Shown piece by piece: positions 36,848 to 44,717 of a stretch of 64,000 bases of DNA. This stretch comes from Hydrogenophaga sp. (lineage in GTDB: Bacteria > Pseudomonadota > Gammaproteobacteria > Burkholderiales > Burkholderiaceae_C), in assembly GCA_016790705.1 (NCBI GenBank), contig JAEUOT010000034.1, positions 51,977-115,976 on the forward strand, in the 5' to 3' direction. A program made the position numbers and the translations under genes. Every line of letters begins with the position of its first letter. The first letter of the stretch is position 1. The notes under the pieces are model-generated. The model searched no databases. It saw nothing but the letters and a program-made list of their open reading frames with translations, and was not told the origin of the DNA.

Positions 36848-37084
36848 ATGACCGTCGAACGTCTCATCCGCATCATGGCCGGCACCGTCGTGCTGATCTC
36901 GCTCGCCCTGGGTTACCACGGCAGCCCCATCTTCGTCAGCGAATGGTTCCTGGCGCTCACCGCCTTCGCCGGCTTCAACCTCGCGCAGTCGGGCATCACC
37001 GGCTTCTGCCCGCCCGCCATCCTGTTCAGGAAAATGGGCGTGCCCGATGGCGGCAGCGCCTGCTCCACCGGAAAATGCGGCTGA
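36848..37084 (+). CDS. DUF2892 (YgaP-like transmembrane domain) protein
   Basis: The 78-residue protein has two membrane helices separated by a turn, starting with the family pattern VERLIRIMAGTVVLISLAL and containing GFNLAQSGITGFCPPAILFRKMG. A short Cys-containing tail (SACSTGKCG) follows. The same domain is the C-terminal part of YgaP, a membrane rhodanese; here it stands alone. DUF2892 proteins commonly accompany sulfur-handling genes and CsoR/CstR or BigR-type regulators. ATG 36848 is preceded by AAGGAG. Confidence 0.88.
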   Translation: MTVERLIRIMAGTVVLISLALGYHGSPIFVSEWFLALTAFAGFNLAQSGITGFCPPAILFRKMGVPDGGSACSTGKCG

Positions 37085-37086
37085 TG

Positions 37087-37156
37087 CGCCCACGCTGCGC
37101 CGCTTCGCGGATCACTGCCCCTTAGGGGCGTGACCCGCCTTGGGGCGGCCCGGCGG
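37087..37156 (+). repeat. Dispersed intergenic repeat, copy B
   Basis: Begins GCCCACGCTGCGCCGCTTCG and ends with CTTGGGGCGGCCCGGCGG, with a CCCC-TTA-GGGG hairpin in the middle. The copy at 48015 has the same order of elements. It lies between the DUF2892 gene and the SLAC1-like gene. Confidence 0.75.
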
Positions 37157-37193
37157 TGGATCGGCCCGTTCCCTCAACTTCTCATCGCCCTCC

Positions 37194-38219
37194 ATGTCCA
37201 GTCCCACGCCCCTGAAATTCCTGATGCCCGGCTACTTTGCGCTGGTGATGGGCCTGTGCGGCCTGTCGCTGGCATGGCACCGTGGTGGTGGCGTGCTCGG
37301 CGAGATGGCCGACGGCATCGCGGTGGTGCTGGGGCTGCTGGCGGCGCTGGTCTTCGTGGTGCTGCTGGTGGCTTCGTTCCTGCGCTGGCAGCGCTATCCG
37401 GCCGCGCTGGCCGATGACCTGCGGCACCCGGTTCGCCACGCCTTCGTGGCGGCGCTGCCGGTGTCCCTGCTGCTGCTGGCGACGGTCGGCGTCGCGTTGG
37501 GCGGCGCTGCCGAGCCCTTGGGGCCGCTGTGGAACGCGATGTGGTGGATCGGCGGCCTGACCCAGCTCTGGGTCACGGTCTGGGTCCTCGGCCGCTGGCT
37601 GGCGCCGACGGTGTCGGCGCAGTCCGGACCGGGCGGTCTGTGGCCCTCGGTGACGCCGGTGCTGCTGATCCCGGTGGTGGGCAATGTGCTTGTGCCGCTG
37701 GCCGGACTGCCGCTGGGGCATGGGCTCTGGTCGGCGCTGCAGTTCGGCATCGGTGCGGTGCTCTGGCCGGTGATGCTGGCGCTGATCCTGGCGCGCCGCA
37801 TCGCGCACAGCCCGCTCCCGGACCGCATCCTGCCGGCCTGGTTCATCACCATCGCTCCGCCGGCGGTGATCGGCGTGGTGCTGGCGCAGTGGGCAGCGCC
37901 GCTGCCGGTGGTGGCGGCGGCCTGGGGCGTGGCGCTCTTCTTCCTGCTCTGGGTCGCGTCGCTGGTGCGCCGGATCGCGGGCCAGCCCTTCAACATCTCG
38001 TTCTGGGCCTTCTCCTTCCCGCTCGCGGCCTTCACGGTGCTGACCTTCCGCGTGGCCGAGCTGGCCCAGGTCGCCGCGATGCAGACGGCAGGCGTGCTGA
38101 TGCTGGCCATCACGTCGATTGCGGTCCTCTGGCTGGGCTTCTCGACCGTGCGCGGCCTGCGCGACGGCTCGCTGCTGGCGCCCGAGCCGGTCGCGGCCAT
38201 TACCCCGGTGTCAGCGTGA
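37194..38219 (+). CDS. SLAC1/TDT-family membrane channel or transporter
   Basis: ATG 37194 gives 341 residues; an earlier in-frame start is inside the repeat and rejected. There are about ten hydrophobic helices beginning with LKFLMPGYFALVMGLCGLSL, a hallmark of the TehA/SLAC1/TDT fold, with the pore-helix phenylalanine-type region FNISFWAFSFPLAAFTVLTF. Relatives carry anions: plant SLAC1 (chloride, nitrate), TehA, and fungal Ssu1 (sulfite export). In this sulfur-themed cluster an anion such as sulfite is plausible, but the specificity is inference. Its stop overlaps the start of the CsoR-family gene. Confidence 0.85.
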   Translation: MSSPTPLKFLMPGYFALVMGLCGLSLAWHRGGGVLGEMADGIAVVLGLLAALVFVVLLVASFLRWQRYPAALADDLRHPVRHAFVAALPVSLLLLATVGVALGGAAEPLGPLWNAMWWIGGLTQLWVTVWVLGRWLAPTVSAQSGPGGLWPSVTPVLLIPVVGNVLVPLAGLPLGHGLWSALQFGIGAVLWPVMLALILARRIAHSPLPDRILPAWFITIAPPAVIGVVLAQWAAPLPVVAAAWGVALFFLLWVASLVRRIAGQPFNISFWAFSFPLAAFTVLTFRVAELAQVAAMQTAGVLMLAITSIAVLWLGFSTVRGLRDGSLLAPEPVAAITPVSA

Positions 38220-38509
38220 ACGCCTCCCCGCCCCTGGCCGCCGAGCACAAGGCCGATCTGTTGCATCGCCTGCGTCGGGCTGAAGGTCAGGTGCGCGGGC
38301 TGCAGAAGCTGCTGGAAGAAGGGGCGGACTGCGGCAAGATTGCCCAGCAGTTGCTGGCAACTCGCCACGCGCTGGACAGCACCTTCGTGCGGCTGAACCT
38401 CTCGCTGGCGCAGCAGGAGCTGACGGCCGACGGCGAGACGGCCGTCAGTCCGCAGGCCGTGGGCGAGGTGCTGGAGCGTTTGCAACACAAGCTTGGCCGC
38501 TCGCGCTGA
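38216..38509 (+). CDS. CsoR/RcnR/FrmR/CstR-family transcriptional repressor lacking the usual second ligand
   Basis: GTG 38216 overlaps the preceding stop (GTGA); 97 residues. The four-helix DUF156 signature is clear: HKADLLHRLRRAEGQVRGLQ, then the conserved Cys39 in EEGADCGKIAQQLLATRHAL. In CsoR (Cys/His/Cys), FrmR (Cys/His) and CstR (Cys/Cys) a second reactive or ligand residue lies in helix 2-3; here the matching segment is FVRLNLSLAQQELTADG with no Cys or His. It probably represses the operon from the operator at 32292-32305. What it senses is unclear. Confidence 0.88.
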   Translation: MNASPPLAAEHKADLLHRLRRAEGQVRGLQKLLEEGADCGKIAQQLLATRHALDSTFVRLNLSLAQQELTADGETAVSPQAVGEVLERLQHKLGRSR

Positions 38510-38590
38510 GACCAGACGACGCATCCGGTTGCAACCCCGTGCCGGGCGCTTTGGTATCCTGACCGGTCCACAGACACGGAACCCCTACCC

Positions 38591-38830
38591 ATGAAGACCG
38601 CCGTTGCCGCCGCCCTGCTGCTGATGCTCGCCGCCTGCACCACCCCGCCCAAGGCCGAATGGGTCAAACCCCAGGCGAGCAAGGACGAGACCTATACCCA
38701 GCTCTCTGACTGCAGCTACCAGGTGGGTCTGGCCAAGGTGCCGGAGGGCGAGCGCGAGCTGATGGTGGCCCACTGCATGCGCGGCAAGGGCTACCGCTAC
38801 GTCGCCGTCCCCGTAGCACCGGCCAAGTGA
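38591..38830 (+). CDS. Small lipoprotein, unknown function
   Basis: The 79-residue protein starts with a lipoprotein signal, AAALLLMLAACTT, with the lipidated Cys19. The mature part has two more cysteines (LSDCSYQVG and MVAHCMRGKGYR), which may form a disulfide. The pattern MRGKGY followed by a beta-like end is common in small envelope lipoproteins of Comamonadaceae. No function known. Confidence 0.75.
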   Translation: MKTAVAAALLLMLAACTTPPKAEWVKPQASKDETYTQLSDCSYQVGLAKVPEGERELMVAHCMRGKGYRYVAVPVAPAK

Positions 38831-38837
38831 GTCCGGC

Positions 38838-39599
38838 CTGGACCTGCTGAGTTCTGCGCCCCTGCTGGCCACGGCGGCATTTGCCGCCGGCGTGCTCAAC
38901 GCGATTGCCGGTGGCGGCAGCTTCCTGACCTTTCCTGCGCTGGTGTTCACCGGCGTTCCGCCCATCGTCGCCAACGCCACCAGTGCGCTGGCGGTCAGCC
39001 CGGGCTATCTGGGCAGTACGCTGGGCTTCACCACCGAGTTGCGCGAGCAGCCTGCACAGCGGTTGTTTCGTGAGTCGCTGATCGCCGCCGGAGGGGGCGT
39101 GGCGGGCGCGTTGCTGCTGCTGGTGACACCCGCCAAACTGTTTTCCGGCATCGTGCCCTGGCTGCTGCTGTTTGCGACCGTGCTGTTCGCCGCCGGGCCG
39201 GTCATTGCGCGCCGCGCACAGGCCAGCGCCGCAGGGGCGTCCGGGCTGGCGCGCTGGCGCCTGCCGGGCCTGATCGCCGTCTCGGTCTACGGGGGCTACT
39301 TCAACGGTGGCCTGGGCATCCTGCTGATGGCGCTCTACACCGTGACCGGCGAGACGCGGCTGAACACCGTCAACGCCCTCAAGAACCTCAACTCGCTGGT
39401 GCTGTCCTGGCTGTCGGTGGCGGCGTTTGTCGTCGCCGGCGCGATTGCCTGGCCGCAGGGCGTGCTGATGATGGTGGCGGCGACGGCCGGCGGCTACTTC
39501 GGCGCGCGCTGGTCCAAGCGGCTGCCGGTGGGCTGGGTGCGGCGCGGCGTGATCGTCACCGGGCTGGTGATGAGCGCTGTCTTTTTCTCGCGCCTCTGA
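38838..39599 (+). CDS. TauE/SafE-family membrane exporter with a probable CTG start
   Basis: The conserved region NAIAGGGSFLTFPALVFTGV sits at the very start of the reading frame if GTG 38892 is used, which would cut off membrane helix 1. No ATG, GTG or TTG is in frame between the stop at 38814 and 38892. CTG 38838 (eight bases after AAGTGAG) restores the helix LLSSAPLLATAAFAAGVL and gives 253 residues, the normal length. Seven or eight helices follow, with the second repeat YGGYFNGGLGILLMAL. Family members export sulfite, sulfoacetate or other organosulfur anions. Start codon uncertain. Confidence 0.75.
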   Translation: MDLLSSAPLLATAAFAAGVLNAIAGGGSFLTFPALVFTGVPPIVANATSALAVSPGYLGSTLGFTTELREQPAQRLFRESLIAAGGGVAGALLLLVTPAKLFSGIVPWLLLFATVLFAAGPVIARRAQASAAGASGLARWRLPGLIAVSVYGGYFNGGLGILLMALYTVTGETRLNTVNALKNLNSLVLSWLSVAAFVVAGAIAWPQGVLMMVAATAGGYFGARWSKRLPVGWVRRGVIVTGLVMSAVFFSRL

Positions 39600-39619
39600 C
39601 AAGGCGGCGCGGCGGCGAA

Positions 39620-40225
39620 TCAGAGACCGAGCCAGGCGCCCGCCTGCTGCCACGCAGCGAAGGCCAGGTGGCCGACCGAGACCGCGTAGCCGACGCCCGC
39701 CGCGCCGGTCGCGGCCGACAGCAGCAGCGCGATGCCGTCGCGGAACAGCCAGCCCAGGCTCAGCAGCATCAGGCTGGTGCCCGGCAGCAGGTTGCCCAGT
39801 GGCAGCGGCAGAAAAATCAGCGCCGCCATCAGCGCGATCCAGAGCGCCCACCAGAAGCGGGTGCGCGCGTGGGACAGCGCCTCCCAGCGAGGACGCAGCC
39901 GGCCCTCGGCGCGTTCATAGGTCCAGGCCAGCCAGTGCAGGCAGCGGCGTGTCCAGGTCTCGTTGAGCGTCAGGGTCGCCAGCCGTTCCGGCAGGTGAAG
40001 GGTGTCGCGCCCGCGCAGCCACGCCCAGGCGAGCGCGAAGATGCCGAGGCTGAGCACGGTGCCCGCCCCGGCAATCGGCACCGTGCTCAGCAGTGCCATC
40101 AGCATCAGCAGCACGGCGCCCGACCCCTCGCCGTGCAGATGCAACAGCTCGCGCAGGGTCAGGCGCAGTTCGCCCGCACCGTCCCCTGCGGCGTCGCGCA
40201 GGCGTCGCGAAATGCCATCGTTCAT
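39620..40225 (-). CDS. ExoD-family membrane protein
   Basis: ATG 40225 gives 201 residues. The protein matches the exopolysaccharide synthesis ExoD family: an N-terminal helical part (LRLTLRELLHLHGEGSGAVL), LMLMALLSTVPIAGAGTVL, and a C-terminal pair of helices with FLPLPLGNLLPGTSLMLLSL. ExoD of Rhizobium affects polysaccharide production and stress tolerance by an unknown mechanism. Its start overlaps the stop of the upstream membrane gene by 4 bases, so they form a unit. Confidence 0.82.
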   Translation of the reverse strand: MNDGISRRLRDAAGDGAGELRLTLRELLHLHGEGSGAVLLMLMALLSTVPIAGAGTVLSLGIFALAWAWLRGRDTLHLPERLATLTLNETWTRRCLHWLAWTYERAEGRLRPRWEALSHARTRFWWALWIALMAALIFLPLPLGNLLPGTSLMLLSLGWLFRDGIALLLSAATGAAGVGYAVSVGHLAFAAWQQAGAWLGL

Positions 40226-40632
40226 GCGTTGGCAATCCTCACGGATGACTGCTGCGACACGGCACGTCCGACCAGCCAGTGCAACAGGGCGGCGACCCCC
40301 AGCATCGGGATCAGCACCATCGCCCAGCCGACCCACAGCAGCGGGCCGATCCATGCCATCAGGGCGCTCCCCGAGGGCAGCACCGCGCCCAGCCATTGCA
40401 CCAGCGAGACGATCATCGCCTGCAGGCTTGCCAGCGACGCGGTGTCGATCCACGGTGCCAGCCACGCCGGCAGGGACGGCAGCGAGAGTCCGCCGACCGT
40501 GCCCGCCGCGCCCAGCAGCGCGCCGGCATCGACCGCGCCCAGCAGCCAGCCGGTGAGCTGGTGGACGATGGCGACGAAACCGGTCCAGGCCGCGACCAGC
40601 AGGGCGGTGAAGCTCCAGATCAGCGTCTTCAT
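40222..40632 (-). CDS. Small integral membrane protein, unknown
   Basis: ATG 40632 gives 136 residues with three to four hydrophobic helices (LIWSFTALLVAAWTGFVAIV, SLQAMIVSLVQWLGAVLP, GPLLWVGWAMVLIPMLGVAAL). It lies between a TerB-like gene (5 bp away) and the ExoD-like gene (overlapping), so the three are one operon, probably linked to envelope stress. I know no named family. Confidence 0.75.
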   Translation of the reverse strand: MKTLIWSFTALLVAAWTGFVAIVHQLTGWLLGAVDAGALLGAAGTVGGLSLPSLPAWLAPWIDTASLASLQAMIVSLVQWLGAVLPSGSALMAWIGPLLWVGWAMVLIPMLGVAALLHWLVGRAVSQQSSVRIANA

Positions 40633-40637
40633 CGCGC

Positions 40638-41027
40638 TCACACCAGCACCGGCCGGCGCCAGGCAGCGCTGAGCGCGTCCAGCAATTCCACCTCGCCATC
40701 GGCCAGGTGGCCGTCGGAGAGCATGAGCGTCTCGCACTGCAGCAGGATCAGGTCCTGCAGCGCGCGGTCGTCGATCTCGCCCATCAACTGGTCGCGGACG
40801 GCCGGGTCGACCGTGCCGGTCCACTGGCCACCCCCGGCTACCAGCAGGTCCTGGCAGAAGTCGTCGACCACCGCCTTGAAGGCCTCGGGTGTCAGGCCCA
40901 GTCGGGCCGGCGCGTTCTGGCGGTCCAGCGAGCGGATCTCGGTCATCGAGTACTGGCCATCGGCGAGCATGGCCATGGCCAGCACACGTGCGGCCGCTTC
41001 GGGACTGTTCACGGAATAGGCTTTCAT
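40638..41027 (-). CDS. TerB-like (tellurite-resistance domain) protein
   Basis: The 129-residue soluble protein has the helical TerB/DjlA-like pattern: VLAMAMLADGQYSMTEIRSLDR near the start and a second acidic motif LSDGHLADGEVELLDALSAAW. These Asp/Glu-containing loops resemble metal-binding sites of TerB. It is the first gene of the TerB-like/membrane/ExoD-like operon. Role in tellurite or envelope stress is inferred from family only. Confidence 0.8.
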   Translation of the reverse strand: MKAYSVNSPEAAARVLAMAMLADGQYSMTEIRSLDRQNAPARLGLTPEAFKAVVDDFCQDLLVAGGGQWTGTVDPAVRDQLMGEIDDRALQDLILLQCETLMLSDGHLADGEVELLDALSAAWRRPVLV

Positions 41028-41060
41028 GCGGGACTCCTTGGGTTGGGGTGGGGGACGCGG

Positions 41061-41741
41061 TCAGTCGTTGCCGCCGATGCCGAACAGGCTCAGCAGGCTG
41101 GTGAACAGATTGAAGGCCGAGACGAACAGGCCGACCGTGGCCAGCACGTAGTTGGTCTCGCCGCCGTTGACGATGCGGCTGGTCTCGAACAGGATCAGAC
41201 CGACCGACAGCAGGGCCACCATCGCCGAGACGGCCAGCGCCAGCGCGGGCATGGTGAAGAAGTACGCCACCAGCGCCAGCACCAGCGCGATCACCATGCC
41301 GGCGAACAGGAAGCCGCCCATGAAGCTGAAGTCGCGGCGGGTGGTCAGCACGTAGGCCGAGAGGGCGACGAAGGTCGCGCCCGTGGCGGCCAGCGCGGCC
41401 ACGATGGTGCCGGCGCCGCCGGGCAGTTCGAGGGTGCGCGAGAGCAGCGGGCCGAGCGTGTAGCCCATGAAGCCGGTCAGTGCGAACACCACCGGCAGGG
41501 CCCAGCCGCTGTTCTGCAGCTTGTGCACTGCGAACAGCAGGCCAAAGTAGCCCACCAGTGTGATCACCAGTCCGGGCGCGGGCCAGGCGTTGGCGACCGC
41601 GAGGGCGGCGATGCCGGCCGCGAACAGGATCGTCAGCGACAGCAGCGCGTAGGTGTTGCGCAGGACCTTCGCGGCCTGCGGGCGGTCCAGCGACAGCGGA
41701 CTGCCGGTGGACAGGGAAGGGAAGCGTCGGACTTGTGCCAT
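41061..41741 (-). CDS. Bax inhibitor-1 family membrane protein (YccA/YbhL-like)
   Basis: ATG 41741 follows AGGAGA; 226 residues; the longer upstream reading frame is rejected. Seven helices are visible with the family signature FALTGFMGYTLGPLLS and a C-terminal part ending SAFNLFTSLLSLFGIGGND, whose acidic end is typical. In E. coli, YccA modulates FtsH proteolysis; others act as pH-sensitive calcium leak channels. It is read divergently from the LysR gene that follows. Confidence 0.93.
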   Translation of the reverse strand: MAQVRRFPSLSTGSPLSLDRPQAAKVLRNTYALLSLTILFAAGIAALAVANAWPAPGLVITLVGYFGLLFAVHKLQNSGWALPVVFALTGFMGYTLGPLLSRTLELPGGAGTIVAALAATGATFVALSAYVLTTRRDFSFMGGFLFAGMVIALVLALVAYFFTMPALALAVSAMVALLSVGLILFETSRIVNGGETNYVLATVGLFVSAFNLFTSLLSLFGIGGND

Positions 41742-41840
41742 GAGGGTTCTCCTGAAAGGGAACAAGGGAGCCTGGAAGATAGGGTGCCGGAGCTGACGAA
41801 AAAAGCAGACAATGGCGAAATGTCCATCCGATAAAGGCGA

Positions 41841-42725
41841 ATGATGAACCAGGAACTCAACTACAAGCACCTGTATTACTTCTGGGTCACGGCCAAGGAG
41901 GGAGGCATGTCGCACGCCGCCGCGCGCCTGGGCATGGCGGTGCAGACCATCAGCGCGCAGGTCAAGCTGCTGGAGCAGTCGCTGGGCCATGCGCTGTTCA
42001 AGCCGGCCGGCCGTGGGCTGGCGCTGACCGAGGCCGGTCAGGCCGCGCTGCAGGTGGCCGAGCAGATCTTTCACCTGGGCGAACACCTGCACACCGCGGT
42101 GCGCGACGCGACCAGCCAGACCTCGGTGCGGCTGGTGGTGGGCATCTCCGACGGCCTGACCAAGCTGGCGGTGCGGGAACTGCTGGCGCCCGCGCTGGAG
42201 GAGCCGCGGCTGCGGCTGGTGTGCCACGAAGACGAGTTCGACGACCTGCTGGCCGATCTCGCGCTGCACCGGCTGGATGTGGTGCTCTCGGACCGGCCCG
42301 CGCCGGCCAACCCCAACCTCAAGCTCTACAGCCATCCCATGGGTTCGTCACCGCTGGGCTGGTACGCGCCCAAGGAGTGGCTGACCCAGGCGCGCAGGGA
42401 TTTTCCGCACAGCCTGGCCGAGGTACCGGTGCTGTTGCCGAGTGCGCATGCGTCGGTGCGCATGCGGCTGGACCAGTGGTTCGAACAGCAGGGCGTGTTG
42501 CCGCAGGTGGTGGGCGAGTTCGAGGACAGCGCGCTGCTGGCCACCTTCGGGTCCTCCGGCATGGGCGTGTTTCCCGCGTCCGAACGCATGCGCGACAAGC
42601 TGTCGCAGGGCTATGGCCTCAAGTGGTTCGCGCCCTGCGAGGGCGTTCAGGAACACTTCTACGCCATCGGCACGGCGCGCAAGGTGCAGCACCCGCTGGT
42701 GCAGAAGCTCCTTGCGGCCGGCTGA
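41841..42725 (+). CDS. nhaR: LysR-family regulator, NhaR-like
   Basis: The 294-residue protein has the LysR winged helix with the NhaR-specific start LNYKHLYYFWVTAKEGGMSH and LGMAVQTISAQVKLLEQSLG, followed by a periplasmic-binding-like effector domain with DVVLSDRPAPANPN, also typical of NhaR. NhaR responds to Na+ and activates nhaA in E. coli; no Na+/H+ antiporter gene is adjacent here. The neighbouring divergent gene encodes a Bax-inhibitor-like protein, a possible target. A start two codons in (ATG 41844) is equally possible. Confidence 0.88.
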   Translation: MMNQELNYKHLYYFWVTAKEGGMSHAAARLGMAVQTISAQVKLLEQSLGHALFKPAGRGLALTEAGQAALQVAEQIFHLGEHLHTAVRDATSQTSVRLVVGISDGLTKLAVRELLAPALEEPRLRLVCHEDEFDDLLADLALHRLDVVLSDRPAPANPNLKLYSHPMGSSPLGWYAPKEWLTQARRDFPHSLAEVPVLLPSAHASVRMRLDQWFEQQGVLPQVVGEFEDSALLATFGSSGMGVFPASERMRDKLSQGYGLKWFAPCEGVQEHFYAIGTARKVQHPLVQKLLAAG

Positions 42726-42740
42726 GGCGTGACACCCTGA

Positions 42741-44162
42741 TCAGGCGGAGACGTCCTTCATCAGGGTCGTGAACCACGTGCCCATGTCCTTGAAGTTCTC
42801 CTGGCTGACCGACGCGGCCTCGGTGGGCGTGGCTGCGACGCCGTTGATCACGGTCTGTCCTCCGTTGGACGCGACCTTCATGCGTTTGTCGGCGGGGTCG
42901 TACTGGTAAACCGCCGTCAGCCACGATGCGCTGCTGGCGGTGATCGGTGAATAGCAGGCCGAGTTGGCGACCGGTTGGGGATCGGGCTGCTGGCCGGTCA
43001 TGAGGCGAACGATCGCGTCGGCGCAGATCTTGGCCTCCTGGTTGGCAACGTGGCCGGCCTTGGGCATGCCGCAGGACGAGGCATCGCCGATCACGTGGAT
43101 GCCGGTTGCGCCGCTGGCGGTGGATTCGTAGCTCAGCACGTTCACCATGGCCCAGCGGCCGTCGGCACTGTTGGCCAGGCCCGCCTGGGCGAGCCAGCCG
43201 CCGGACTCGCTGCCCGCGGCCCTGTGCGGCACGATCGGATTGACCACCTTGGCGTTGACGATCTGCGTGCCGCCCGAGGCGTCCACATAGGTCACGGCCC
43301 GGGTGACCGGATCAATCTGGAGGCCGGTCACGTTCGGGATGTAGCGGATGACATTTGCGTGCAACCCGGAGAACGCCGTCTCGAAGGTGTGGCGCTCGGC
43401 CTGGACAAAGGGGTTTTCGTCGAGCACGACCACCTGGCTGTTGCTGTGGCCTGTGGTCTTGAGATGGTCGGCCACCACGCAGGCGCGTTCGTACGGGCCG
43501 GGCGGGCAGCGGTAGGGTGCCTTGGGAATCGTCATCACGAAGACGTCGCGGTCCTGCATGGCCGTGATCTGCTGGCGCAGCAGCGTGGTCTGGTCGCCAC
43601 CTCGCCAGGCGTGGGGGGTGCGCGTGTCGTAGTCCTGCTGTGTCAGGCCGTAGGCGTCGTCGAAGCTCACGCCCGGAGCGAGCACCAGCCGGTCGTACGG
43701 CAGGCTGCTGCCGTCGGACAGGGTCACTGTCTTCGCGCCCGGATTGACCGCCGCGACCGTGCCGGACTTTCGGATCACACCGTACTGTTTTGTCAGCGCG
43801 TCGCGACTGAACTGCAGGCCGGTGATGTTGCGGCTGCCGTTGAGCACAAGGTTGCTCATGATGCTGGAGGTGTAGAGGAGGTCCGGCTCGACCAGCGTGA
43901 CCTCCAGGCCCTTGCCGCCCCACAGCCGCAGGTACTTTGAGACGGTCATTCCAGCCATGCCGGCCCCGACGACGACGACTTTTTTGCCGGAGATGCCGGT
44001 CACTGCCAGCGCAGCGGTGCTTGTCTGACGGGTGGTGGTCGTGCTGCTGGTGCGGCTGTCCGCCCAACCGGCAAACGGCACCATGCCTGTCGCCAGTCCG
44101 CTGGCGGTGATGCCCATCCATTGGCGGCGCGAGAGTGCGCCATCGATGCGAATTTTCTTCAT
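42741..44162 (-). CDS. fccB: Flavocytochrome c sulfide dehydrogenase, flavoprotein subunit FccB
   Basis: ATG 44162 gives 473 residues. A Tat signal is present (Arg12-Arg13 in ALSRRQWMGITASGLATGM). The FAD-binding motif VVVVGAGMAGMTVSKYL lies at about 62-78. FccB hallmarks follow: APYRCPPGPYERACV with one redox Cys, and SSCGMPKAGHVANQEAK with the second. The C-terminus holds the FCSD flavin-binding domain (VYQYDPADKRMKV). It oxidises sulfide in the periplasm and passes electrons to the cytochrome subunit encoded just upstream (13 bp). It supports sulfide oxidation as an energy source or detoxification. Confidence 0.93.
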   Translation of the reverse strand: MKKIRIDGALSRRQWMGITASGLATGMVPFAGWADSRTSSTTTTRQTSTAALAVTGISGKKVVVVGAGMAGMTVSKYLRLWGGKGLEVTLVEPDLLYTSSIMSNLVLNGSRNITGLQFSRDALTKQYGVIRKSGTVAAVNPGAKTVTLSDGSSLPYDRLVLAPGVSFDDAYGLTQQDYDTRTPHAWRGGDQTTLLRQQITAMQDRDVFVMTIPKAPYRCPPGPYERACVVADHLKTTGHSNSQVVVLDENPFVQAERHTFETAFSGLHANVIRYIPNVTGLQIDPVTRAVTYVDASGGTQIVNAKVVNPIVPHRAAGSESGGWLAQAGLANSADGRWAMVNVLSYESTASGATGIHVIGDASSCGMPKAGHVANQEAKICADAIVRLMTGQQPDPQPVANSACYSPITASSASWLTAVYQYDPADKRMKVASNGGQTVINGVAATPTEAASVSQENFKDMGTWFTTLMKDVSA

Positions 44163-44175
44163 GAATGGCTCCTTG

Positions 44176-44571
44176 TCATTGCTGGAGGTAGGCGATGATC
44201 TTCTGCAGTTGGGCGGTGGTGTAGCCCTGTGCATGCGCCGCCATGATTTCCTTGCTGGCAGGTTTGGTCAGGAACTCCAGCACCTCCTTGGCGTCGCCGC
44301 CGCGGATGCTGTCGAATCCACCCGTGCCGTTGGTTCCGTGGCACTGGAAACAATTCGACGCGAGCAGGCGACCCTCGGTGGTCGGGGTGACGCTGGTGGA
44401 GCTCTTCTGCTGACTGGCTGCGAGCGAGGTGCCGGGGGCTGTTGAAGAGCTGCGAGCCAGGGTGGGTGTGCTGTCATTGCCGCCACCGCAGCCGATCAAT
44501 GCGGCCGTACTGGCCACGGCGATGATTCCGCCGCTCCACCGACGGAATCGTTGTTGTGTGAATGAGTTCAC
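44176..44571 (-). CDS. fccA: Cytochrome c subunit of sulfide dehydrogenase (FccA-like), predicted lipoprotein
   Basis: GTG 44571 follows AAAGGAGAAGC and gives 131 residues. A lipoprotein signal ends at ALIGCGGG (Cys28), so the cytochrome should be anchored to a membrane, unlike the usual soluble FccA. After a Ser/Thr-rich linker comes a single c-type heme motif CFQCH (Cys74, Cys77, His78) and a likely axial Met near 110 in SKEIMAAHAQGY. It has one heme where classic FccA has two. Next to fccB and the natural electron acceptor for it. Confidence 0.88.
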   Translation of the reverse strand: MNSFTQQRFRRWSGGIIAVASTAALIGCGGGNDSTPTLARSSSTAPGTSLAASQQKSSTSVTPTTEGRLLASNCFQCHGTNGTGGFDSIRGGDAKEVLEFLTKPASKEIMAAHAQGYTTAQLQKIIAYLQQ

Positions 44572-44717
44572 CGCTTCTCCTTTACTGTTGGGGGTATGGG
44601 TTTTTCCCAAGGAGAGGCTAGTTCCGTGACCCTTAAATTGCCTTATGAAAGACGTGGTTTTGTGTAAGAGAGGTTGCAGACTTCTTGCCGCAAAAGCCGA
44701 TGCCCGATGAAGACACC

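Noticed and set aside
38892-39599. GTG 38892 as start of the TauE/SafE protein
   Set aside because: It would begin inside membrane helix 1 right at the conserved motif; kept only as the fallback if CTG initiation is not used.
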